Source of the DNA: Natrinema versiforme
GTDB taxonomy: Archaea; Halobacteriota; Halobacteria; Halobacteriales; Natrialbaceae
Assembly (NCBI RefSeq): GCF_005576615.1
Contig: NZ_CP040330.1
Location: 1,488,001-1,552,000 of the forward strand
Length of the DNA: 64,000 bases
Direction of reading: 5' to 3'
The position numbers and the translations under genes are program-made. Of this stretch, positions 57,624-64,000 are shown one piece after another. Position 1 is the stretch's first letter. The number at the start of each line of letters is the position of its first letter. The notes beneath the pieces were generated by a model that made no database searches, had not been told where the DNA came from, and saw nothing but the letters and a program-made list of their open reading frames with translations.

Positions 57624-58751
57624 ATGACTCTCGAGATCGGCGTTCTCGGCTATCGATTCATGGGGAAAGCACACGCGAACGCGATGGCTCGATTGCCGAT
57701 GTTCTTCCCGGACGCACCCGAGATCGAACGCAGCGTGCTCGTCGGCCGCGACGAGGAGGCGCTGTCGGACGCGGCCGATCGACTCGGGTTCGAGTCGATA
57801 TCGACGGACTGGACCGAGGTCGTCGACGATGTGGACGTCTTCTACAACCTCGGTCCGAACCACGTCCACCGAGAGCCGTCGATCGCCGCCCTCGAGGCCG
57901 GAACGCCGGTCTTCTGTGAGAAGCCGCTCGCACCGACGCTCGAGGAAGCGGACGTGATGGCGGAGACGGCGCGCGAGGCGGGCGACGACGTGCCCGCGGG
58001 CTGCGCGTTCAACTACCGGTTCGTACCCGCGATCCGGTACGCGAAGCGGCTGCTCGAGGCGGGCGAACTCGGCGAGATCCGTCAGGTCCGCGGCCGGTAT
58101 CTGCAGGACTGGCTGGTCGACCCCGAGGCCCCGTGGTCGTGGCGCAACGACGAGGAGATGGCCGGTTCGGGCGCGCTCGGCGACCTCGGCTCGCACACGG
58201 TCGATCTCCTGCGATTCCTCGTCGGGTCCGACGACCTCGCGGGCGAGATCAAACGAGTCAGCGGCCACCTCCAGACGTTCGTGGATGAGCGGCCGGTCGA
58301 AGACGGCGACGAGACGCGTCCCGTCACCGTCGACGACGCCTACACCGCGCAACTCGAGTTCGAAAACGGTGCCGTCGGATCCCTCGAGGGGACGCGGGTC
58401 GCGGCGGGCCACAAGAACGACCACACGATCGAAGTCCACGGCTCCGAGGGCAGTCTCCGGTTCTCGCTCGAGCGGCTGAACGAACTCGAGGTACTGCGAG
58501 CCGACGAGAATCGGGGCTACGAGACGATTCTGGTCACCGACGCGGACGATCCCTACGTCGACCACTGGTGGCCGCCGGGCCACGTGCTGGGCTGGGAGCA
58601 CACCTTCGTCCACGAGAATTACGAGTTCCTCAGCGCGGTTGCGAGCGGCGACGCGTTCGAACCGAACTTCGACGACGGTCTCGCCGCTCAGCAGGTCCTC
58701 GACGCGATCGAACGGAGCGACGAGCGCGGCGAGCGGGTCGCCCTCGAGTAA
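57624..58751 (+). CDS. Gfo/Idh/MocA-family NAD(P)-dependent oxidoreductase
   Basis: 375 residues. N-terminal Rossmann IGVLGYRFMGKAHANAM (motif GxGxxG as GYRFMG near residues 8-13), FYNLGPNHVHREPSIAAL, FCEKPLAPTLEEADVM (EKP motif, Lys97 catalytic), and second domain GYRFVPAIRYAKRLLEAGELGEIRQVRGRYLQDWLVDPEAPWSWR plus GALGDLGSHTVDLLRFL (His). Family members oxidise or reduce sugar derivatives such as myo-inositol, glucose or gluconate. It follows GH3 by 115 bp, so it may process products of the glycosidase, which is inference. Confidence 0.9.
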   Translation: MTLEIGVLGYRFMGKAHANAMARLPMFFPDAPEIERSVLVGRDEEALSDAADRLGFESISTDWTEVVDDVDVFYNLGPNHVHREPSIAALEAGTPVFCEKPLAPTLEEADVMAETAREAGDDVPAGCAFNYRFVPAIRYAKRLLEAGELGEIRQVRGRYLQDWLVDPEAPWSWRNDEEMAGSGALGDLGSHTVDLLRFLVGSDDLAGEIKRVSGHLQTFVDERPVEDGDETRPVTVDDAYTAQLEFENGAVGSLEGTRVAAGHKNDHTIEVHGSEGSLRFSLERLNELEVLRADENRGYETILVTDADDPYVDHWWPPGHVLGWEHTFVHENYEFLSAVASGDAFEPNFDDGLAAQQVLDAIERSDERGERVALE

Positions 58752-59211
58752 CGCGGTTCCGGTCTCGTTCTAAAGCACTCGCTCTCCCTAGAGACGGGCT
58801 TCCGGGCCCGCCTCGAGTGACCTCAGTCCGAGAAACGTGAGCCGATCGGCTGGGGCTGGGGTGTGGTCCGCCCCGTTGCCAGCAACAGCGGGACGTACAC
58901 CGACGAAACGAGCCCGCTGCGTGTACTGGCAGCAGAGAATACCACGTCCTCCCCACCCGATTCGCTCGTTCCCTTCGGTCACTCACTCATCCCTCGCGCG
59001 AGTTCGTCCCGCGATTCACTGTCGTTCATCACGGGACAGCACGCGCCACTGTACTGGATCGACAGCCGGTCTGGAGCGGAGACGGACCGGCGCAGTCGTC
59101 GAGCGTCAGAACGACAGTGTGGCGGCACACGTCCGATCCGTTCCGACGCTTGACTGACACCCAGCGCGTAACCGGATTTTTTGTAGCTCCGCTAAGAATA
59201 ACTCCGTGGGA
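58752..59211. repeat. 460-bp gene-free stretch, possibly a dispersed intergenic repeat
   Basis: Short frames on both strands lack start signals and codon bias, so I call no gene. The segment about 58870-59060 contains GTACAC/GTGTAC (about 58896 and 58921), GCAGAGAATACCACGTCC and a run of CGCTCG/TCACTCACTCATCC, which resembles repeats I associate with natrialbalean intergenic DNA (from memory only). The final 40 bp, with six T at 59177-59182 and AAGAATAAC, serve as the promoter of the next gene. Confidence 0.35.
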
Positions 59212-59703
59212 ATGGACGACAGGATTCGGGCGTTCATCGCCAACGAGGGCTGGCTACTGGTGGCGATCCTGACGTTCGCACTGACGAGTATCGCCGGCAT
59301 TGCCGGCCTCGGAGCGCTCGCGGGCGCGATCTCGGTCATCGGATGGTTCCTGCTGACGCCGGTCCTGCTGTTCTGGGGCGACGAAGTCGCGCTGTTGCTC
59401 GAGGACGCCGACGCGACGGGCACGACGCAAACCACCGAGACGGACGCCGAATCGGACCCGCTCGAGGAGCTGAAACGCCGCTACGCGGCGGGGGAGATCG
59501 ACGAGACGGAGTTCGAACGCCGACTCGAGCGGCTCGTGGCGGTCGACGAGATTCCGGACGACGCGATCGGTTCCGGAGCGGCCGACGAGACGCCGACGGA
59601 CACTGTGAGAGTCGATGAGGCGTCGGACGAGGCGACTCGGACCGAACCGCTCGAGCGAGAGACCGATCTCGACCACGAGCGAGAACGGGAGTGCGACCGC
59701 TAG
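59212..59703 (+). CDS. SHOCT-domain membrane protein
   Basis: 163 residues, MDDRIRAFIANEGWLLVAILTF. Two membrane segments span residues about 12-55. The acidic linker then leads to a SHOCT domain, DPLEELKRRYAAGEIDETEFERRLERLV (about residues 83-110), a short C-terminal module of unknown function that appears in many membrane proteins in archaea and bacteria, and a very acidic tail. GTG 59206 lies two codons upstream; ATG 59212 is preferred. The stop TAG forms part of a CTAG. Confidence 0.78.
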   Translation: MDDRIRAFIANEGWLLVAILTFALTSIAGIAGLGALAGAISVIGWFLLTPVLLFWGDEVALLLEDADATGTTQTTETDAESDPLEELKRRYAAGEIDETEFERRLERLVAVDEIPDDAIGSGAADETPTDTVRVDEASDEATRTEPLERETDLDHERERECDR

Positions 59704-59790
59704 CTGCGGGTCCGTCGGCCACGACACCTGCGCTCGCCGATCGCCGGAGGCGTCGAGTATTCCCGGCTGGCGACCCAACGGTGACTCGCT

Positions 59791-60795
59791 ATGACTGCGG
59801 AGATGACCGCCTACGTTATCGAGGAGTACGGCGACCCGGACGTTTTCGCGGAGACGACCCTCGAGGTCCCCGACCCCGAGCCGAACGAGATCCGCGTCGA
59901 GGTCGCTGCGTCCAGTGTCAACCCCGTCGATTACAAGATCCGGCAGGGCGCGCTGCCGGACTTCGCCCCCGAACTCCCGGCGACGCTCCACTGCGACGTG
60001 TCGGGCGTCGTCGACGCCGTTGGGGAAAACGTCGACCGGTTCGAGGCGGGCGACGAGGTGTATGGCATGCCCGGCGGCGCGGGCCGGCAGGGGAGCCTCG
60101 CCGACTACGTCGTCGGCCACGCCGGCACGTTCGCGCACGCGCCGGACTCGATCCCGCTCGAGGAGAGCGCCGCCCTCCCGGTCGTCGCGCTCACGGCGTG
60201 GGAGCTCCTCGACGACAAGACCAGCGTCGATATCGACGACGAGGTGCTCGTCTACGGCGGCAGCGGCGGCGTCGGCCACATCGCGGTCCAACTGGCCCGC
60301 TGGTTCGGCGCGGCCGTCACCGCGACGGGCTCGAGCGAGGAGAAACGCGATCTCGCGGAGCGCCTCGGCGCCGACGCGACGGTCGACTACACCGAGACCG
60401 ATGTCGAGACCTACGTCGCCGAGCACGCCTCCGGTGGCGGCTTCGATACCGTCGTCGACCCGATCGGGGACGAGCACCTCGAGACGGCCTTCGAGGCGGT
60501 CCGGCCCTACGGCACCGTCGTGACGACCGAGTCGAGCGCGGCCCAGGAACTCGACCTCGGACCGATGCACGCGAATTCCCTCGAACTCGGCGTCGTGCTC
60601 GTTATCCTGCCCGTGTTGCTCGGCGACCGGCAGGACCGCATCGGCGAGGAACTCGCCGACATCGCGGCGCTCGTCGACGACGGAGCGGTCGAACCGCACA
60701 TCGACGAACGGTTCGCCTTCGACGATGCCGCCGAGGCACACCGTCGCGGCGAAAACGGCGACTTCCTCGGGAAACTGCTGCTCGTCAACGAGTGA
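59791..60795 (+). CDS. Zinc-independent MDR-family NADPH:quinone oxidoreductase
   Basis: 334 residues. MTAYVIEEYGDPDVFAETTLEVPDPEPNEIRVEVAASSVNPVDYKIRQGALPDFAPELPATLHCDVSGVV is the GroES-like domain; LVYGGSGGVGHIAVQLARWFGA the nucleotide motif (about residues 150-172); no zinc-binding cysteines. This is the quinone reductase branch of the MDR superfamily, related to crotonyl-CoA reductase and zeta-crystallin. It could reduce quinones or enones with NADPH. ATG 59791 adds four residues (MTAE); ATG 59803 is the alternative. It lies 87 bp downstream of the SHOCT gene. Confidence 0.87.
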   Translation: MTAEMTAYVIEEYGDPDVFAETTLEVPDPEPNEIRVEVAASSVNPVDYKIRQGALPDFAPELPATLHCDVSGVVDAVGENVDRFEAGDEVYGMPGGAGRQGSLADYVVGHAGTFAHAPDSIPLEESAALPVVALTAWELLDDKTSVDIDDEVLVYGGSGGVGHIAVQLARWFGAAVTATGSSEEKRDLAERLGADATVDYTETDVETYVAEHASGGGFDTVVDPIGDEHLETAFEAVRPYGTVVTTESSAAQELDLGPMHANSLELGVVLVILPVLLGDRQDRIGEELADIAALVDDGAVEPHIDERFAFDDAAEAHRRGENGDFLGKLLLVNE

Positions 60796-60898
60796 GCGGT
60801 GGCTCCGAGAGAGCAGTGACTCGCCGCGGTCGACCCAGTCGGCCGGGCTGGCTCGAGGCCGCGCGGTCGACTATGCCGCCCTGAAATCGCCCGAACGA

Positions 60899-61147
60899 CT
60901 ACTCCGACTCGATTTTTCCGACCGTCTGAATCTCGTCGTAGCGCACGCTGCCCTCGCCGAGCGGCTGGCCGTCGATCTCGAGATAGCCGGGTTCGAAACT
61001 CGTCAGTTCGCCGGTGACATCCGTCTCGTGGTCCTCGGTCCGCTCCTCGCTGCGGACCTCGACGATATCGCCGATCTCGAGGTGCTCTCGGACGAGCGCT
61101 TTCGTCCGCTCCGTGTCGGCGTCGGGTGGGATCTTCAGATTGGTCAT
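60899..61147 (-). CDS. Small haloarchaeal protein, unknown
   Basis: 82 residues beginning MTNLKIPPDADTERTKALVREHLEIGDIVEVRSEERTEDHETDVTGEL. Alternating beta segments (IVEVRS, TGELTSFEPGYLEIDGQ, SVRYDEIQTVGKIES) suggest a small SH3- or PRC-barrel-like fold. The upstream in-frame extension to 61270 has no family features, so ATG 61147 is chosen. Unknown function. It lies divergent from the HD phosphohydrolase gene (109 bp). Confidence 0.6.
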   Translation of the reverse strand: MTNLKIPPDADTERTKALVREHLEIGDIVEVRSEERTEDHETDVTGELTSFEPGYLEIDGQPLGEGSVRYDEIQTVGKIESE

Positions 61148-61256
61148 CGTACGTCGACCGTCCACGGCCACGCCGGTAGTAGTTGAGCCGGTATTCGCAA
61201 CTCGGGACCCCGTACTCGGACGACAGTTTTTGTACCAACGGGCCGAAACGTGACCG

Positions 61257-62489
61257 ATGAAGATCGTCAAGGACAGCGTCCACGACCATATTCAGGTCGA
61301 CGGCGTCGCCCGCGACCTCCTCGATACGCCGGCACTACAGCGGCTCCGGCGGATCAGCCAACTCGGGACCGTCTCGCTTGTCTATCCCTCGGCCAATCAC
61401 ACCCGCTTCGAGCACAGCCTCGGCGTCTACCACCTCGTCTGCGAGGCCCTCGAGCAACTCGGCGTCGAGGGGCGGCAAGCGGAGCGGGTCCACGCGGCGG
61501 CCCTGCTCCACGATGTCGGTCACGCCCCGTTCAGTCACAATATCGAGGCGCTTACCCACCGCCGAACGGGTCGCTACCACGACGATGTCCACGACCTGCT
61601 CGCGGACGGGGCGGTCGGGGACGTGTTGGAAGCGCACGGCTTAGCGCCCGACGCGGTCGCGGATCTGGTCGCCGGCGAGGGGCGGTTCGGCCAGCTGGTC
61701 TCGGGCGAACTCGACGTCGACCGGATGGACTATCTGGTGCGCGACGCCCACCACACCGGGGTCCCCTACGGGACGATCGACCACGGCCGACTCGTCCGAG
61801 AACTCACCTTCGCGAACGGCGAACTCGTCCTCGACGAGGGCAACGTCCAGACCGCCGAGAGCCTGCTGGTCGCGCGGGCGCTGATGAACCCGACCGTCTA
61901 CAGCCACAGCGTCGCCCGGATCAGCAAGGCGATGCTCCGGCGGGCGAGCGAACGGCTACTGGACGTTCCCACCACCGATATCGATGCCGAGACCCTCCAG
62001 CGGATGGACGACTACGATCTGACCGTGGCCCTTCGCTCGTGCGACGAGACGGCGGCGTTCTGCCGACGACTGGACCAGCGCGATCTGTTCAAGCGGGCCG
62101 TGTGGGCCGAAATCGACGACGTGCCGGGCGGGATCATCGAGGCCGACCACGAGACGATCCGCGAGTTCGAACGGGAGATCAGCGACCGGGCCGGCGTCGA
62201 TCCGGACCACGTCATCCTCGACGTGCCGAGTCGCCCCTCGATGACGGAGTCCACGACGCGCGTGATGGTCAACGGCGAGATCCGCCAGTTGGGCCAGCAG
62301 TCGCCGCTGGTCGAGGCGCTGCGCGCGGCCCAGTACTCGCAGTGGCGGCTCGGGGTGTACTCGCCGCCGGACCTGCGCGACCGTGTCGGCCGGGCCGCGG
62401 TCGAGGTGCTCGGGCTCGATATCGACGGCGCGCTGGTCAGCGAGGTCCGGGACGGGCTGGATACGACGCTGGACCAGTTCGTCGACTAA
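61257..62489 (+). CDS. HD-domain phosphohydrolase (SAMHD1/dGTPase-like)
   Basis: 410 residues. The HD metal site is NHTRFEHSLGVYHLV (His53) and AALLHDVGHAPFSHN (His85, Asp86), with a later DVDRMDYLVRDA. This is the family containing SAMHD1-like deoxynucleotide triphosphohydrolases; the N-terminal DSVHDHIQVD motif resembles that of dNTPase regulators. The rest is a helical C-terminal region (about 230-410). A role in dNTP pool control is likely, based on the family. ATG 61257. Confidence 0.9.
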   Translation: MKIVKDSVHDHIQVDGVARDLLDTPALQRLRRISQLGTVSLVYPSANHTRFEHSLGVYHLVCEALEQLGVEGRQAERVHAAALLHDVGHAPFSHNIEALTHRRTGRYHDDVHDLLADGAVGDVLEAHGLAPDAVADLVAGEGRFGQLVSGELDVDRMDYLVRDAHHTGVPYGTIDHGRLVRELTFANGELVLDEGNVQTAESLLVARALMNPTVYSHSVARISKAMLRRASERLLDVPTTDIDAETLQRMDDYDLTVALRSCDETAAFCRRLDQRDLFKRAVWAEIDDVPGGIIEADHETIREFEREISDRAGVDPDHVILDVPSRPSMTESTTRVMVNGEIRQLGQQSPLVEALRAAQYSQWRLGVYSPPDLRDRVGRAAVEVLGLDIDGALVSEVRDGLDTTLDQFVD

Positions 62490-62623
62490 CGGTATCGACG
62501 GACGACGCCGGGCATATCGGCTTCGTCGGCCACATCGACCACATCGGCTCCGCTGGGCGCGGACGATCGGGGTAGCCACTTCAGGCTCGCGGCTTATCCC
62601 CCGTCGGCGGAGAGGACTCGGTG

Positions 62624-62833
62624 ATGAGTACATTCGTTAGTCGCCTCTCGATACTCCTCGTCGTCGCAACCGCTATCGCCGTCGTACTGGTCGGTTGGGC
62701 CGGCGGATTCATCACGATCGAATCGCTCGAGCGGTCGGAGTCCGCCGTCGTCGTCGGCCTCTCCCTGCTCGTCCTCTCCGGACTGGTCGCCGTGTTGTAC
62801 GAACCGCTCGAGGTCGACGACGAGTCGAACTGA
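62624..62833 (+). CDS. Small two-helix membrane protein
   Basis: 69 residues, MSTFVSRLSILLVVATAIAVVLVGWAGGFITI, a first membrane helix (about 8-30), a short acidic link and a second helix (VVVGLSLLVLSGLVAVLY, about 42-60), then an acidic tail. No family recognised. GTG 62621 directly upstream is an alternative start. CTTATC around 62592 may be the TATA element. Confidence 0.6.
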   Translation: MSTFVSRLSILLVVATAIAVVLVGWAGGFITIESLERSESAVVVGLSLLVLSGLVAVLYEPLEVDDESN

Positions 62834-62983
62834 GCTCGCCGCTTACTGTCTGCCGTCCACCGTCCGTCGCCTGCTTCCCGTCGCTCACTCGGTTATCGTC
62901 CATCGCCAATCGACCGGCAACCTCCCGATCCGACGCTGATCCTGCCCCGAACCGTTGAAGGCGGTGACCACAAACTACCCCGT

Positions 62984-64000
62984 ATGGAACGAACGGGAAC
63001 GATCCTCCGCGGTCGCGAGTTCGAACCCGTCGAGGGACGGGTCGTCATCGGCGACGACGGCCGCATCGAGGCCATCGAGGAAACGGCGGTCGAGAGCGAC
63101 GACATCATCCTCCCGGCCTTCGTAAACGCCCACACCCACATCGGCGACTCGATCGCCAAGGAGGCCGGCGGCGGCCTCTCGCTCGAGGAGCTGGTCGCCC
63201 CGCCGGACGGGCTGAAACACCGGCTTCTCAGGGACGCCTCCCGCGAGGAACTGGTGACCGCGACGGAGCAGTCGCTACGATTCATGCAGCGGGCCGGCAC
63301 GGCCGCCTGTCTGGACTTCCGCGAGGGCGACGTGGCGGGCGTTCGGATGCTCGAGGACGCCGCAGCGGGTCTCGACATCGACGCGCTGTCGTTCGCTCGG
63401 GGCTCCATCGACGCGATGCGCGCCGGCGACGGCTACGGCGCGAGCGGCGCGAACGACGACAGCTTCGACCGGGAGCGAGCGGCGACCCGCGAGGCGGGCA
63501 AACCCTTCGGCATCCACGCGGGCGAGGTCGACGCGAGCGACATCGATCCAGCCCTGGACCTCGAGCCGGACTTTCTGGTCCACATGGTCCACCCCGAGCC
63601 CCGTCACCTCGAGCGGGTGGCAGCACAGGAGGTACCGATCGTCGTCTGCCCGCGCTCGAACCTCGTCACCGACGTGGGGCTCTCGCCCTACGCGGACCTC
63701 CACGAACGGACGACGCTCGCGCTGGGAACTGACAACGTGATGCTCAACTCGCCGTCGATGTTCCGCGAGATGGAGTTCCTCGCGAAGCTCTCCGACCTTT
63801 CCGCGGCCGACATCCTCCGCATGGCGACGATCAACGGGGCCGAGATCGCCGACCTCGAGTACGGCCTGATCGAACCCGGCCGGGAGGCCCGACTGCTGGT
63901 GCTCGATGGCGATTCGGACAACCTCGTGGGCGCGCGGGACCCGGTTCGGGCCGTGGTCCGGCGGGCGGGCGTCGACGACGTTCAGGAAGTCGTTTACGGG
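62984..64000 (+). CDS. Amidohydrolase-superfamily deaminase/hydrolase, 3' end cut by window edge
   Basis: 339 codons are visible from ATG 62984 with no stop. MERTGTILRGREFEP is the beta-strand N-terminal domain; the metal site opens with FVNAHTHIGDS (HxH, about residues 48-50), and FGIHAGEVD (His), FLVHMVHPEPRHLERV and CPRSNLVTDVG (SNL), TLALGTDNVMLNSPSMFREMEFL (Asp) follow, as in TrzA/SsnA-type chlorohydrolase or S-adenosylhomocysteine deaminase relatives. Likely reaction: hydrolytic deamination of a nucleoside-like compound; substrate not known. Confidence 0.87.
   Translation, partial: MERTGTILRGREFEPVEGRVVIGDDGRIEAIEETAVESDDIILPAFVNAHTHIGDSIAKEAGGGLSLEELVAPPDGLKHRLLRDASREELVTATEQSLRFMQRAGTAACLDFREGDVAGVRMLEDAAAGLDIDALSFARGSIDAMRAGDGYGASGANDDSFDRERAATREAGKPFGIHAGEVDASDIDPALDLEPDFLVHMVHPEPRHLERVAAQEVPIVVCPRSNLVTDVGLSPYADLHERTTLALGTDNVMLNSPSMFREMEFLAKLSDLSAADILRMATINGAEIADLEYGLIEPGREARLLVLDGDSDNLVGARDPVRAVVRRAGVDDVQEVVYG

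Noticed and set aside
55220-57625. 801-codon minus-strand open frame opposite the GH3 gene
   Set aside because: The plus strand shows an unambiguous GH3 protein with signal peptide and active site; the minus frame has no motif and is a composition artefact.
1-64000. CRISPR arrays, IS elements, rRNA operons
   Set aside because: No regularly spaced direct repeats, transposase-like genes or rRNA sequences were seen on either strand.

Overview
This 64 kb window is chromosomal DNA from a haloarchaeon, probably an extremely halophilic member of the Natrialbales such as the Haloterrigena/Natrinema group (the genus is inference). The evidence is high GC with G/C-rich third codon positions, very acidic predicted proteins, archaeal information-processing genes (ribosomal protein L21e, Rpo4, elongation factor 1-beta, TiaS, NreA, Get3), Tat-type rather than Sec-type signals on exported proteins, and TATA boxes about 25-30 bp upstream of start codons, as in leaderless transcripts. 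I see no rRNA, tRNA, CRISPR array, integrase or intact insertion sequence. The window reads as a dense core chromosome with about 65 genes.

Layout: 1-3.8 kb (minus strand) holds a double-VOC protein, an NhaC antiporter and a Drg GTPase. 4-6.7 kb holds a secreted CARDB-repeat protein, a UPF0058-like protein, a structured 515-bp gap and a small conserved protein. 6.8-13.3 kb holds TiaS, an HTH regulator with flanking duplicated domains, glutaredoxin, a purine-type NCS2 permease, TrkA and an orphan-type DNA methyltransferase. 13.4-24 kb holds a GST/quinone-reductase-like protein, an Azf-like dehydrogenase, an alcohol dehydrogenase, a DyP-like Tat lipoprotein, an HAD phosphatase, an HTTM protein and a MutS-family ATPase. 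24-40 kb holds PurF, a SLC13/DASS transporter, tautomerase, UspA, Get3, a divergent glycosyltransferase-like protein, an aminotransferase, CinA, several small membrane proteins, an AI-2E-family protein and a second NhaC.

40-53 kb is a conserved archaeal housekeeping block: NreA, a small zinc-finger protein with EF-1beta, cystathionine synthase/lyase, L21e-Rpo4, DUF655, KsgA, MscS with a HemK-type methyltransferase, a PQQ-propeller lipoprotein, and split MetE as two overlapping genes. 53-64 kb is more accessory: nitroreductase, a Tat-exported GH3 glycosidase with a dockerin-like tail, a Gfo/Idh/MocA oxidoreductase, a SHOCT protein, a quinone reductase, an HD phosphohydrolase and an amidohydrolase that runs off the right edge.

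The most interesting signals are not genes. (1) CTAG is almost absent (14 sites found by eye) and the survivors concentrate just upstream of start codons, in a window that also carries a candidate orphan methyltransferase. (2) A shared imperfect dyad, TATACACGnnTGTGGnTA, lies upstream of both purF and the purine-type permease and suggests a purine operator. (3) There is a 77-bp nested palindrome after purF, a 53-bp hairpin flanked by T6 and A6 next to a T-run terminator with no gene to terminate, a G-quadruplex-capable hairpin between trkA and the methyltransferase, and a gap of about 400 bp with its own TATA box and nested stems that could be an undescribed structured RNA. Coordinates and counts were read by eye.
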